From positions 1 to 61,904 of the forward strand of contig JAKRSB010000003.1 of NCBI GenBank assembly GCA_022402525.1: DNA of 61,904 bases, given 5' to 3'. A program made the position numbers and the translations under genes. The notes below the pieces were generated by a model. The model ran no database searches, was not told where the DNA came from, and saw only the letters and a program-made list of their open reading frames with translations. Position 1 is the stretch's first letter; each line of letters starts with the position of its first letter. Of the stretch, positions 16,965 through 26,445 are shown piece after piece. Source of the stretch: Thermosynechococcaceae cyanobacterium MS004. Lineage in GTDB: Bacteria > Cyanobacteriota > Cyanobacteriia > Thermosynechococcales > Thermosynechococcaceae.

Positions 16965-17308
16965 TAGACGGCTCTGATTTTCATAGACTCAACTCTGCCA
17001 GTTTGAGCATTGACCTCAAAAACTTTGTATTCTCGTTTGACGGTGTCAGTAATGTCAGAGATTATTTGTGAAATTGCTAGCTGTGATCCAAGGTTTGCTC
17101 TAGCCTCCCCTTTGGAAATTTGTATGTTGTATCCAAGAGTTATTAACCATCGATCTCCATCGGAAGACCTTTCCACTTCTTCTAATCTAATATCACTAAA
17201 ACTACTATCTATTTTATCTTTTGTGGCCATCAGAAATTCAATGGCAGCAGTAGTGGCTGCCATAAGATCGATTGATGGACTTGCATTATCTATGTCAGTA
17301 CCTTGCAT
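16964..17308 (-). CDS. Hypothetical partner of the PIN-like protein
   Basis: 114 residues from the ATG at 17308. The first 20 residues (TDIDNASPSIDLMAATTAAI) lead into an alpha/beta unit of about 90 residues: SFSDIRLEEVERSSDGDRWL, ITLGYNIQISKGEARA and YKVFEVNAQTGRVESMKI. This resembles small PepSY-like or alpha+beta stress-domain proteins, with no firm match. Its stop overlaps the GTG of the PIN-like gene by one base, so the two form a unit. By arrangement it could be an antitoxin or a processing target. Function unknown. Confidence 0.6.
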   Translation of the reverse strand: MQGTDIDNASPSIDLMAATTAAIEFLMATKDKIDSSFSDIRLEEVERSSDGDRWLITLGYNIQISKGEARANLGSQLAISQIISDITDTVKREYKVFEVNAQTGRVESMKIRAV

Positions 17309-17390
17309 ACACTTACTTTCATCGATCTATGAATTGTATTTATCTACTAGTATACGGCCGAAGCATAAAGCAAACTTTCCTGCGATAGAT

Positions 17391-18419
17391 TCAGTTCTTA
17401 ATGCTCTCCTCTACCATTGGCCAGTGGGGGTGATAGGTTTGCAACGTTTTCATATACTGCACCCGCTCAAATTGGCTGGGGTCGGGGCAATTACGCTGAC
17501 TCATGGTGCCCCGCAGTTGTGAAACGGACGCGTATTCATGTTCCGTAAGCCAGTTTTCCAGATCTTGTTCAATGCTGCGGAGGTGTCCGACCCCGTGGCG
17601 CAGGAGCGCCGCGACAATTTGGGTAACTGCCGCACCCGCCATGAGCAGCCGCACCACGTCTTGAGCATTATGAACGCCACTGGTGGCGGCCAGATCCGCT
17701 GGAATACGGCCATAGAGAAGACCAATCCAATGCATCGGTAGGCGTAGGGATTGGGGGGTACTCAACAAGAGCTGAGGCCGCACTTCTAGGGCTTCGATGT
17801 CGATATCGGGCTGGTAGAATCGATTGAATAACACCAGCCCATCGGCTCCCATTTCGCAAAGGCGTTTTGCCATATTGGCGGTATTGCTAAAGAAGGGGCT
17901 GAGTTTGACCGATACTGGAATCTGGACTTGGGCTTTAACCTGTCGCAGAATTTCTAGATATTGCGCCTCGACATCCGCGCCTGAAAGGTCGAGATCCGTG
18001 GGAATCCAATAAATATTGAGTTCAATCGCATCCGCTCCAGCCTGTTGGATATTTTGGGCATATTCGACCCAACCCCCCATTGAAGAGCCGTTCAAACTTC
18101 CAATAATTGGAATCTCTAAGGCTGCTTTTGCTTGCCGAATATGTTCTAGGTAATGCTCGGCTCCAACATGGAAAATCTCAGGTTCTGGGAAGTAGGTGAG
18201 CGCTTCGGCAAAACTATGGGTTCCGTATTCGAGATGGTGGTGCAGTTCCAAGACATCCCGCTGAATCTGTTCTTCAAAGACCGAATGCATGACCACCGCA
18301 GCGGCTCCGGCATCTTCTAGGCGCTTGAGGGTATCGAGCTCTTCACTCAGGGGGGCAGCAGCTCCGACGACGAGGGGCGATCGCAACCTTAAACCTAGAT
18401 AATTTGTGGTTAAATCCAT
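17391..18419 (-). CDS. Dihydroorotate dehydrogenase-like FMN protein
   Basis: A 342-residue TIM-barrel protein of the PyrD/DPD family. MDLTTNYLGLRLRSPLVVGA, IPIIGSLNGSSMGGWVEYA, ADAIELNIYWIP, PVSVKLSPFF and ADGLVLFNRFYQPDID line up with FMN and substrate loops. The usual Ser/Cys base region and substrate asparagines are altered relative to genuine PyrD, so the substrate is probably not dihydroorotate. It begins 15 nt after nifJ ends on the same strand. This protein is often found next to nifJ in cyanobacteria, which suggests a ferredoxin-linked role. The C-terminal 40 residues (FERVQYMKTLQTYHPHWP) are specific to this subfamily. Confidence 0.85.
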   Translation of the reverse strand: MDLTTNYLGLRLRSPLVVGAAAPLSEELDTLKRLEDAGAAAVVMHSVFEEQIQRDVLELHHHLEYGTHSFAEALTYFPEPEIFHVGAEHYLEHIRQAKAALEIPIIGSLNGSSMGGWVEYAQNIQQAGADAIELNIYWIPTDLDLSGADVEAQYLEILRQVKAQVQIPVSVKLSPFFSNTANMAKRLCEMGADGLVLFNRFYQPDIDIEALEVRPQLLLSTPQSLRLPMHWIGLLYGRIPADLAATSGVHNAQDVVRLLMAGAAVTQIVAALLRHGVGHLRSIEQDLENWLTEHEYASVSQLRGTMSQRNCPDPSQFERVQYMKTLQTYHPHWPMVEESIKN

Positions 18420-18434
18420 TGAAAAACCTCCGAT

Positions 18435-21400
18435 TTAGGGTGCGGGTGCGGTAGGACGAGCCGCTAAGTATTGATACATCTGCCAGCGGGTATTGGCATC
18501 AGCTTGGGCTTCCTTCAGAAGTTGTTTGGCCTCGGTTGGGTTGCTGCGGGTAAGCATCTTGAATCGATTTTCGCTGTAAAGGGAAGCCTCGATGGGGAGC
18601 TTAGGCGATCGCGAGTCTAACTGAAGTGGATTCTCACCCTGTTCGGTGCGGCGCGGATCGTAGCGGTAGAGCAGCCAGCGTCCTGAATCGACGGCGAGTT
18701 TTTGCTGCTGCATCCCCTTTTGCATATCGATACCGTGAGCAATGCAGTGGGAGTAAGCAATGATGAGGGACGGGCCATTGTAGGATTCAGCCTCTAAGAA
18801 GGCACGAAGCGTATGTTCATCCCGTGCGCCCATGGCAACGCTGGCCACATAGGCATTGCCGTAGGTCATTGCCATCAAACCCAAGTCTTTTTTAGGCGCG
18901 GGTTTGCCGCCAGAAGCAAATTTAGCGACCGCACCCTTGGGGGTCGATTTGGACATCTGCCCGCCCGTATTGGAATAGACCTCCGTATCTAGCACCAAGA
19001 TATTCACATTGCGACCGCTGGAGAGGACGTGATCCAGACCGCCGTAGCCAATGTCGTAGGCCCAGCCATCCCCGCCGATCATCCAGACGCTTTTCTTGAC
19101 TAGGTAGTCACAGAGGGATTGGAGACTGGTAATTTTTTCCGTCAAATCAGAGGGCAAAATGGGCTGATGAAGCCAGTGGGCAAGGTATCCCTTGAGTTGT
19201 GTCACCCGTTCTCGCTGTTCAAAAATTTCGGCTTCGTCAGTTTGAGCGGTCGCCAGGAGAGCCGCTGTTAATTCGGCAGGGATGGGGGATGGGGCTTGGT
19301 GGGTCAGGTCTTGAAGCAGGGCGATCGCCTGTTCAATATGCTGATCGAGAGAAATGCGGAACCCTAGCCCAAATTCGGCGTTGTCTTCAAATAGGGAATT
19401 ACACCAAGCAGGGCCGCGTCCTTCGGCGTTGAACGTCCAAGGTGTGGTCGGTAAGTTGCCCCCATAGATGGAAGAACAGCCCGTCGCATTGGCAACTAAC
19501 ATGCGATCGCCAAACAATTGTGTCGCTAGCTTGATGTAGGGCGTTTCACCACATCCAGCACAAGCTCCTGAAAACTCGAAGAGGGGTTCTTGCAATTGCT
19601 GCTGTCCGATTTTATTGAGGTTGAGCTGGCTGCGATCAGGGTTCGGAAGATTCAGAAAGAAATCCCAATTCTCTCGCTCTGGCTCCCGCAGAGGGAGTTG
19701 CGGAGCCATGTTAATCGCTTTGAGACGCGGTTCGAGCTTGTTTTTGGCGGGGCACACGTCCACGCAAAGGGCGCAACCCGTGCAGTCTTCGGCGGCAACT
19801 TGAATGGTGAACTTCAGATCGTGCCAGTCATGATCGCGTGCGGCGATGGATTTGAAAGTTGCAGGGGCACTAGCCAACTGGTCGGGTTCGTAAACCTTGG
19901 CGCGGATGACGCTGTGGGGGCAGACCATCACGCATTTACCACACTGGACGCAGACATCTGGATCCCAAACGGGAATTTCGGTGGCAATGTTGCGTTTTTC
20001 CCATTGGGTGGTGCCTGTAGGATAGGTGCCATCGATGGGGAGGGCACTCACGGGCAGATCGTCGCCGTGGCGCGCCATCATGGGGCCTAACACGTCGCGG
20101 ACAAAGGCAGGGGCTTGGTCGGAGACAGGGCTATGGCGTTGAGCGGCAGTTCCTACCGTCCCCACGGTAACGGGTGCGCCGATTGGGACTTCGTAAAGAT
20201 GCTCAAGGGTTTGATCGATGGCGGTGAGGTTCATTTGGACAACGGCTTCGCCCTTTTTGCCGTAGGTCTTGCGGATCGCTTTTTTGATTTGGGCGATCGC
20301 TTCTTCCCGTGGCAAGACACCCGCTAAAGCAAAGAAACAAACCTGCATGACGGTATTGATGCGACCGCCCATTCCTGCATCGCGGGCCACTTGGGTTGCG
20401 TTGATGGCGTAGACCTTAAGCCGTTTGGCGAGGATGATGGTTTGAAGTTCAGTCGGGAGATGCTGCCAAGTTTCTGTTGGGCTGTAGGGGCTATTAAAGA
20501 GAACCGTGGCCTCCGGCTTGGCTTCTTTCAAGACCTCAAATTTTTCGACAAACTCCCACTGGTGGCAGGCCACAAAATTCGCACGCTCAATAAGGTAGGG
20601 GGCGCAAATGGGATCTGGGCCAAACCGCAGGTGAGAAACCGTCACCGAACCGGATTTTTTGGAATCGTAGACGAAGTAGCCCTGGGCGTAATTGTCCGTT
20701 TCTTCCCCAATAATTTTGATGGAGTTCTTGTTTGCGCCCACGGTGCCATCGGAGCCTAAGCCGTAGAAGATGGCTCTGACCACGGAGTCCGGTTCAATCT
20801 GGAAGCTAGGGTCAACGGTCAAAGAGGTATGGGTTACATCGTCCAGAATGCCGACGGTGAAATGATTTTTGGGCTTGGGGGCGGTCAGGTTATCAAAAAC
20901 GGCCTTGACCATTGCAGGGGTAAATTCTTTGGAAGAAAGCCCGTAGCGTCCGCCCACCACCCGAAGGTTGCTACGTTCCGCTTCAACCAGACTATTCACG
21001 ACATCCTGATAGAGGGGTTCGCCCAAACTGCCTGGTTCCTTGGTGCGATCCAAGACGGCGATCGCCTTAACCGAACCCGGCACAGCCGCTGCAAAGTCAT
21101 CCAGACTCCAAGGGCGATAGAGGCGTACCTTGAGTACCCCAACTTTTTCGCCTTGACCCATCAGATAATTCACGGTTTCGTGAACGGTTTCGCACCCAGA
21201 CCCCATCAGCACGATGACCCGCTCTGCTTGGGGATGGCCGTGGTAGTCGAACAGGCGATAGCTGCGACCTGTGAGTTGGGTAAAGTCATCCATTGCGGCC
21301 TGCACCAAATCTGGACAGACCTCGTAGAAGGAATTCACCGTTTCCCGCGCTTGGAAGTAAACATCTGGATTTTGAGCGGTTCCCCGAATCATGGGACGGT

Positions 21401-22034
21401 CGGGGGTAAGGGCGCGGTGACGATGGGCCAGTATAGGCGCAGCAGGGATGAAAGCCCGTAGCTCCTCGTCCGATAATAATTCGATTTTTTGGACTTCGTG
21501 GGAGGTGCGAAATCCATCAAAAAAGTGTAGAAATGGAATCCGTGCGTCGAAGGTGGCACGGGTGGCGATCGCCGCAAAGTCTTGAGCCTCTTGCACCGAA
21601 GCCGAACTGAGCAAAGCACAGCCCGTCGCCCGCACCGACATCACGTCGCTGTGGTCGCCAAAAATAGAAAGCCCTTGGGCTGCCAGCGATCGCGCTGCAA
21701 TATGGATGGCAATGGGCGTCAGTTCCCCCGCAATCTTGTAGAGGTTGGGGATCATGAGTAACAGCCCTTGGGAGGCCGTAAACGTGGTGGTTAGCGATCC
21801 GGCTTGGAGTGCGCCGTGAACCGCTCCCGCCACGCCACCTTCACTTTGGATCTGTACTACGCTGGGGATAGCGCCCCACAGATTGGGTTGCTGAGCAGCG
21901 GCCCAGGTATCGGCCCACTCTGCCATCGTCGAGGACGGCGTGATGGGGTAAATGGCAATCACTTCATTGAGGCGATAGGCGATGCGGGCAGCGGCCTCAT
22001 TGCCATCCAGGGTTGCAAAGGTTGGAGATCTCAT
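18435..22034 (-). CDS. nifJ: Pyruvate:ferredoxin (flavodoxin) oxidoreductase
   Basis: A full-length 1199-residue single-chain PFOR that oxidises pyruvate and CoA to acetyl-CoA, CO2 and reduced ferredoxin/flavodoxin. In order: pyrimidine-binding domain (NEVIAIYPITPSSTMAEWAD), CoA domain, two 4Fe-4S ferredoxin motifs (CVQCGKCVMVCPHSV, CTGCALCVDVCP), a further cluster near CAGCGETPY, and the TPP/Mg site (GGDGWAYDIGYGGLDH, EVYSNTGGQMSKS). Its ATG overlaps the TGA of hypC by 4 nt, so it is part of the hyp transcript. This links acetyl-CoA and reductant production to the hydrogenase. No nif genes are present, so fermentation is the likelier role. Confidence 0.97.
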   Translation of the reverse strand: MRSPTFATLDGNEAAARIAYRLNEVIAIYPITPSSTMAEWADTWAAAQQPNLWGAIPSVVQIQSEGGVAGAVHGALQAGSLTTTFTASQGLLLMIPNLYKIAGELTPIAIHIAARSLAAQGLSIFGDHSDVMSVRATGCALLSSASVQEAQDFAAIATRATFDARIPFLHFFDGFRTSHEVQKIELLSDEELRAFIPAAPILAHRHRALTPDRPMIRGTAQNPDVYFQARETVNSFYEVCPDLVQAAMDDFTQLTGRSYRLFDYHGHPQAERVIVLMGSGCETVHETVNYLMGQGEKVGVLKVRLYRPWSLDDFAAAVPGSVKAIAVLDRTKEPGSLGEPLYQDVVNSLVEAERSNLRVVGGRYGLSSKEFTPAMVKAVFDNLTAPKPKNHFTVGILDDVTHTSLTVDPSFQIEPDSVVRAIFYGLGSDGTVGANKNSIKIIGEETDNYAQGYFVYDSKKSGSVTVSHLRFGPDPICAPYLIERANFVACHQWEFVEKFEVLKEAKPEATVLFNSPYSPTETWQHLPTELQTIILAKRLKVYAINATQVARDAGMGGRINTVMQVCFFALAGVLPREEAIAQIKKAIRKTYGKKGEAVVQMNLTAIDQTLEHLYEVPIGAPVTVGTVGTAAQRHSPVSDQAPAFVRDVLGPMMARHGDDLPVSALPIDGTYPTGTTQWEKRNIATEIPVWDPDVCVQCGKCVMVCPHSVIRAKVYEPDQLASAPATFKSIAARDHDWHDLKFTIQVAAEDCTGCALCVDVCPAKNKLEPRLKAINMAPQLPLREPERENWDFFLNLPNPDRSQLNLNKIGQQQLQEPLFEFSGACAGCGETPYIKLATQLFGDRMLVANATGCSSIYGGNLPTTPWTFNAEGRGPAWCNSLFEDNAEFGLGFRISLDQHIEQAIALLQDLTHQAPSPIPAELTAALLATAQTDEAEIFEQRERVTQLKGYLAHWLHQPILPSDLTEKITSLQSLCDYLVKKSVWMIGGDGWAYDIGYGGLDHVLSSGRNVNILVLDTEVYSNTGGQMSKSTPKGAVAKFASGGKPAPKKDLGLMAMTYGNAYVASVAMGARDEHTLRAFLEAESYNGPSLIIAYSHCIAHGIDMQKGMQQQKLAVDSGRWLLYRYDPRRTEQGENPLQLDSRSPKLPIEASLYSENRFKMLTRSNPTEAKQLLKEAQADANTRWQMYQYLAARPTAPAP

Positions 22035-22285
22035 GGGGCAAGTACTTCCAGCTGATTCAAATCTTGTAAGGTTTTCTGCGCCTCATCTTCATCTAAGACG
22101 CTGAGGGCAAAGCCGACATGGACGATGACATAATTCCCCACAGTGGCTTCAGGGACGTAGGCTAAGCTGACATCTTTGACAATGCCGCCAAAGCTGACTT
22201 TCCCCGTGCGAAAGAGCGTGTCATTCTCCTGATCGGGGAGTGGTTCAGCAATGCTGATAATTTGTCCCGGCACGGCTAAGCACAT
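22031..22285 (-). CDS. hypC: Hydrogenase maturation chaperone HypC
   Basis: An 84-residue OB-fold chaperone with the invariant N-terminus MCLAVPGQI; Cys2 binds the Fe(CN)2CO unit with HypD and contacts the large-subunit precursor. Later VGNYVIVHVGFALSVLDEDE is the standard HypC ending. The start overlaps the hypF stop by 10 nt and the stop overlaps nifJ by 4 nt. Confidence 0.96.
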   Translation of the reverse strand: MCLAVPGQIISIAEPLPDQENDTLFRTGKVSFGGIVKDVSLAYVPEATVGNYVIVHVGFALSVLDEDEAQKTLQDLNQLEVLAP

Positions 22286-24798
22286 GGTTTTTCTCCTAGA
22301 GAAATTTGTTGTAGCGCCCAGCGAGCGCCCAGGATCTGCCCTGCGGCAAGGCCACCATCATTGGGCGGAATCTGATGGTGCCAGTGGGGCACAAACCCCT
22401 CGTCTCGCAGCCGCTGAATTGAGCGTTCGAGCAAATAGCGGTTTTGGAAACATCCCCCCGTCAGGACGACTTGCGCGATTCCGGCTTGATGGGCGATCGC
22501 CGCAATCATATCCACCAGGGTGTTATGGAACTTGGCTGCGATTTCTCCGATTGGGTGTTGGATGGGTTCTATAGCGCCTTGCACTTGCCCCCTAAATCCC
22601 CCAAATTTGGGGGACTTTGAGTTCGGAGTTTCCCCCATTTCATCTAGGATGCTCGCTAGCATGGCTTGCCAGCTTACGATCCAAGTTCCAGTTGCATCTT
22701 GATTCAGTTCGTAGGGGTAGGTTTCATCTGTGTGCATACCTTCCAAGGCGCTCTCCAGTTGCATGGCTGCTTCTCCCTCAAAAGTGGATTGGTGGCAAAG
22801 GTCGAGGAGGGAGGCGATCGCATCGAACAAGCGTCCCATGCTGGAGGTTCTGGGCGAATTCACACCTTTTTGCAGCATGGTTCGGAGTAGCTTGAGTTCT
22901 TGTGGCTGAAAGGCTTTTAGCGCAGGAGTATCTAGATCGAAAGCTGCTTCTCCGAAGGCTTCGTATAACAAACCCAAGGCCGCGCGGCGCGGTTCTCTGG
23001 CTGCGCGATCGCCCCCTGGCAGGGGAAAGGGTCGCAGATGAGCCACCCGCTGAAACCCCTGAGTGTTGGGCACCGCCATCCACTCGCCACCCCACAGCGT
23101 CCCATCTGTGCCGTAACCAGTGCCGTCCCAGGCGACACCCAGGACAGGCGGTTCCAGCTTGTTATCGACCATACTCGACAGAACGTGAGCATAGTGGTGC
23201 TGGATCGGGATAGTGGGGACATCCAGTTGTCGGCTCAGGGCTTGAGCGTATTGGGTGGAGGCATAGTCTGGATGGGCATCATGGGCGATCGCTACAGGTT
23301 TGGCAGCATACAGATCTAGGAGTTGGGCGATAGCTGTCTGAAACCGTTGAGCCGTTTCAGCCTCGTCCAGATCGCCCAGGTGTTGACTGACAAGGATTTG
23401 ACCTTGATGGGAGAGTGCAACGGTATTTTTGAGATGACCGCCAACCGCTAGGATGCAAACAAGCGAAGCAGGTTCAAAGTCCCCCAGAATGGGGGATTTA
23501 GGGGGCCAATGCAGGGATGAAAGAGTAGGCATAATCTTTTTCGCTGCATTCGATGCAGCAACAGGTGCAAGAACATACCCCCGCGATCGCCGCAATACCA
23601 TCGGGCGATCGCCCATAACCCTGACCACTGAATCATCCACGGGTTGGGCAATGGGACGGTTATGTACCAGAAATACATCGGCGATCGCCCCCAATTCCTT
23701 GATCGCGTCTCGCTCATCCGCACAAATCGGTGCGCTAGACCGATTGCCGCTGGTCGCCACAATGGGAAACCCCAGTTCCGCCAATAACAAATGGTGCAGG
23801 GGTGTAGAGGGCAGCATCACACCCACGGTTGCTTGGTGAGGTGCAATCGATGTCGCCAGAGACGATTCCGAGGGTTGCTGGAGCAACACAATCGGGGCAG
23901 CGGCGGAGGTCAAGCTGTCTGCCTCTGCTGGAGAGACTCGACAATCCTGACGGATCGCGTCCAAGGTCGGATACATCACCGCAAGGGGTTTGGTGGGGCG
24001 ATGTTTGCGATCGCGCAGCCTTTGCACCGCGCCTTCATTGCGCGCATCGACGATCAGATGAAAGCCGCCTAATCCTTTAAGCGCTAGAATTTTGCCCTGC
24101 CGAATCCGATCCGCAACAAAGGTGATTAACTCAGCAGCAGACCCAGGGGCGATCGCTTTTCCTTGGTTATCCCATAACCCCAGATTAGGGCCGCAAGCAG
24201 GGCAAGCATTAGGCTGAGCGTGAAATCGGCGATCGCGCGGATCGTCGTACTCCCGCTGACAGTCGGGACACATGGGGAAGGATTGCATCGTCGTATTGGG
24301 GCGATCGTAGGGGAGCGCCGTCAGGATGCTGTACCGAGGGCCGCAGTGGGTGCAGTTCGTAAACGGATAGCCATATCGTCGATTGCGAATATCAAACAGT
24401 TCTTGCAAGCAATCGGGGCAAGTGGCTAGATCGGGTAAAATCCAGGCGGATTTGACATTGGCATTAGCATTGGCAGTGGCAGTGGGCGCTGAGGGCTGAA
24501 TTTCAAACTCGCTGTAACCGCAAGGTGCAAGCCAGTTGGCTTCCAGTTGGGACAGAATTGAGTGGGAGGGGCGATCGCATTTCAACCGTTCTAAAAAAGT
24601 GGTCAGGCAAGCCGGACTCCCTTCAACTTCAATATCGACCCCGCTTTCCGTGTTTCGCACCCATCCGCCTAACCCTAACTCCGTTGCCAGGGTATAGACA
24701 AAGGGACGAAACCCAACCCCCTGCACCAACCCCTGCACCCGCAGATACAGGCGCTGCAGGGGAGGTTCCGCAAAGATTATGGGTGTGAGGCAGGTCAC
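22276..24798 (-). CDS. hypF: Carbamoyltransferase HypF with two repeat-derived insertions
   Basis: An 840-residue enzyme that makes the carbamoyl-AMP used for CN ligand synthesis. Order: acylphosphatase domain (GLVQGVGFRPFVYTLA), two zinc motifs (CPDCLQELFD..CTHCGPRYS; CPDCQREYDDPRD..CPACGP), a YrdC-like domain (KGLGGFHLIVDARNE), then a Kae1-like domain (HHYAHVLSSMVD, AWDGTGYGTDGT). The GTG start overlaps the hypB stop (GTGA). The length is inflated by two in-frame pieces of a dispersed palindromic repeat: about residues 430-441 (HWPPKSPILGDFEP) and 726-738 (SKSPKFGGFRGQV). Both fall between conserved blocks, so activity may be intact. Confidence 0.95.
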   Translation of the reverse strand: MTCLTPIIFAEPPLQRLYLRVQGLVQGVGFRPFVYTLATELGLGGWVRNTESGVDIEVEGSPACLTTFLERLKCDRPSHSILSQLEANWLAPCGYSEFEIQPSAPTATANANANVKSAWILPDLATCPDCLQELFDIRNRRYGYPFTNCTHCGPRYSILTALPYDRPNTTMQSFPMCPDCQREYDDPRDRRFHAQPNACPACGPNLGLWDNQGKAIAPGSAAELITFVADRIRQGKILALKGLGGFHLIVDARNEGAVQRLRDRKHRPTKPLAVMYPTLDAIRQDCRVSPAEADSLTSAAAPIVLLQQPSESSLATSIAPHQATVGVMLPSTPLHHLLLAELGFPIVATSGNRSSAPICADERDAIKELGAIADVFLVHNRPIAQPVDDSVVRVMGDRPMVLRRSRGYVLAPVAASNAAKKIMPTLSSLHWPPKSPILGDFEPASLVCILAVGGHLKNTVALSHQGQILVSQHLGDLDEAETAQRFQTAIAQLLDLYAAKPVAIAHDAHPDYASTQYAQALSRQLDVPTIPIQHHYAHVLSSMVDNKLEPPVLGVAWDGTGYGTDGTLWGGEWMAVPNTQGFQRVAHLRPFPLPGGDRAAREPRRAALGLLYEAFGEAAFDLDTPALKAFQPQELKLLRTMLQKGVNSPRTSSMGRLFDAIASLLDLCHQSTFEGEAAMQLESALEGMHTDETYPYELNQDATGTWIVSWQAMLASILDEMGETPNSKSPKFGGFRGQVQGAIEPIQHPIGEIAAKFHNTLVDMIAAIAHQAGIAQVVLTGGCFQNRYLLERSIQRLRDEGFVPHWHHQIPPNDGGLAAGQILGARWALQQISLGEKPCA
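22587..22620. repeat. Dispersed palindromic repeat inside hypF (copy 1)
   Basis: GCCCCCTAAATCCCCCAAAT followed by TTGGGGGACTTTGA: a C-run/G-run palindrome common in cyanobacterial intergenic DNA. Here it lies within the hypF frame and is translated. It is inverted relative to the copy at 23474-23507. Confidence 0.85.
23474..23507. repeat. Dispersed palindromic repeat inside hypF (copy 2)
   Basis: TCAAAGTCCCCCAGAATGGG followed by GGATTTAGGGGGCC: the same palindromic repeat as at 22587-22620 in the other orientation. It is also in frame in hypF, at the joint between the YrdC-like and Kae1-like parts. Confidence 0.85.
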
Positions 24799-25640
24799 GA
24801 AAGAGCCTCGCTGGGGATCGGCGCTTCATGGGTCACGATTGGATGCAATCGATTCCACTGGGACTGGAGATAGATCAGCCAGGCATCCATCCCAAAACCT
24901 GTCCGGGCAGATACCTCAAACAGTTTGGCCTGGGGAGCCATGCGGCGAATATTGGCGATCGCCGTAGCCTGATCAAACCCAACCGCTTCGGCAATGTCCA
25001 TTTTCGTGAGCAGCACCACGTCCGCCGACTGAAACGCCGTGGGATATTTCAGCGGCTTATCTTCCCCTTCAGTGACGGATAGCAGCACCACTCGCAGGGT
25101 TTCGCCGAGGTCGTAGGCCGCAGGACAAACCAAATTCCCCACATTTTCAATCACCAGGAGATCCAGCTTGGCTAAATCCAGATAGGCGACCGCATGGGCG
25201 ACCATATCCGCTTCTAAGTGACAGGCAGTTCCGGTGGTAATTTGCAGTGCCGTTGCCCCCGCTGCGCGGATGCGCTGGGCATCGTTTTCCGTGGCAAGAT
25301 CCCCGACGATTACCCCCACTTGACCAGCCCGATGACCGTGTGCTTTTGCCATTCGCTCAATCAGCGCCGTTTTTCCTGACCCTGGTGAGGACAACACATT
25401 TAGCACCAACAGGCTATGAGACTGAAAGATTTCTCGATTTTGAAGTGCAAAACGATCATTTTTAGACATGAGTCGTTCGTGGACTTCTACCGTCTGCGTT
25501 GAAGAAGCGTGTTGATCATGATCATCATGAGTATGAGCGTGATGGGTATGAGCGTGATGATTATGAGCGTGATGATGAATGGCCGTTGCACTATGCAGAA
25601 CAACAGAATCTATTTCATTACAGCCGCAATCGGTACACAT
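24795..25640 (-). CDS. hypB: Hydrogenase nickel-insertion GTPase HypB
   Basis: 281 residues. N-terminal nickel site CTDCGC (residues 2-7), then a His-rich metal-storage stretch (HHHAHNHHAHTHHAHTHDDH, 21-40). The SIMIBI GTPase has P-loop SSPGSGKTALIE, GDLATENDAQRI, switch metal site TGTACHLEADM and VIENVGNLVCP. It delivers Ni to HoxH with HypA. Its ATG overlaps the hypA stop by one base (TAATG) and its stop overlaps the hypF GTG. The His-run suggests nickel storage as in rhizobial HypB. Confidence 0.97.
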   Translation of the reverse strand: MCTDCGCNEIDSVVLHSATAIHHHAHNHHAHTHHAHTHDDHDQHASSTQTVEVHERLMSKNDRFALQNREIFQSHSLLVLNVLSSPGSGKTALIERMAKAHGHRAGQVGVIVGDLATENDAQRIRAAGATALQITTGTACHLEADMVAHAVAYLDLAKLDLLVIENVGNLVCPAAYDLGETLRVVLLSVTEGEDKPLKYPTAFQSADVVLLTKMDIAEAVGFDQATAIANIRRMAPQAKLFEVSARTGFGMDAWLIYLQSQWNRLHPIVTHEAPIPSEALS

Positions 25641-25981
25641 TAGGAAACCTCCAAGGAAGCAAGTTCAAGTTCTTTGCCCTGGAGAATAGAGGTACTCCAA
25701 GTTTGACAAGTTGGGCACTCATACCCCAGTTCCATCGGCCTAAATTCAATCTGGCAAACATTGCAATAGCAGAGCGTTGGAAAAGTTTCAATGATCAGTT
25801 GAGCCTGTTCGGCAATGGTGCCTTGCGTCACCACGTCAAAGGCAAATCGTAGAGCATCCGGTTCAACGCCAGAAAGATCGCCCACACGCAAGGCAATTTG
25901 ATGGATGCTGATTGCTCGTTCGCGGGTGGCATAGTCGAGAGCGATCGCCAGGGCATTTTCCATTAAGCCAACTTCATGCAT
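25640..25981 (-). CDS. hypA: Hydrogenase nickel metallochaperone HypA
   Basis: 113 residues. Nickel is bound by the N-terminal MHE (His2) and structural zinc by two Cys pairs (CYCNVC, CPTC). HypA hands nickel to the HoxH precursor with HypB. The start overlaps the end of hoxW by 19 nt. Confidence 0.96.
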   Translation of the reverse strand: MHEVGLMENALAIALDYATRERAISIHQIALRVGDLSGVEPDALRFAFDVVTQGTIAEQAQLIIETFPTLCYCNVCQIEFRPMELGYECPTCQTWSTSILQGKELELASLEVS

Positions 25982-26445
25982 AAAGCCTCCTTCCCGCTGG
26001 GTGAGGGAAGATTATTGAAATAGTGCTTCAGTGTTTCGAGGCTCCATGCCCTACCCTCACGGGCGATCGCCGAGAGCGGTGCGCCGTAGTCAAACTGAAG
26101 GGCTGGAATCAGAATTTGATAGGCGATCGGATCAGCACCATAAAGAGTTTGGGCGAGATGGACTAAAACGCTAGGACTCCAAAGATGATCGATTCGACTC
26201 TTTTCTGGTTGAGGCGCAATGGGTTCAAGGCAAGCCTGCGTTTTTCCTGCTTCCATTACGCAAGCATCAATAAAAAAGACCACTTCTGCCTCCGCTACCT
26301 CTGTGGCTAGTTCTGGGGTCAGTTGATGGACGGAGAGCGATCGCACCTCCGGCAAGTTCCACTCAGCGACCTGTTCTGCGACCCAAGGGCCAACGCCATC
26401 ATCGCCCCGCAGGGAATTACCATAGCCGATCACTAAGGTTTTCAT
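25963..26445 (-). CDS. hoxW: HoxH-processing endopeptidase
   Basis: A 160-residue member of the hydrogenase maturation protease family. It has the N-terminal nickel-sensing loop [20 protein letters not shown] (Asp in GDDG) and [11 protein letters not shown] (second ligand). The last ligand region is [17 protein letters not shown]. It removes the C-terminal peptide of HoxH after nickel insertion. Its ATG overlaps the hoxH stop by 4 nt, which marks it as the HoxH-specific protease (HoxW) rather than HupW. Confidence 0.92.
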   Translation of the reverse strand: MKTLVIGYGNSLRGDDGVGPWVAEQVAEWNLPEVRSLSVHQLTPELATEVAEAEVVFFIDACVMEAGKTQACLEPIAPQPEKSRIDHLWSPSVLVHLAQTLYGADPIAYQILIPALQFDYGAPLSAIAREGRAWSLETLKHYFNNLPSPSGKEALCMKLA

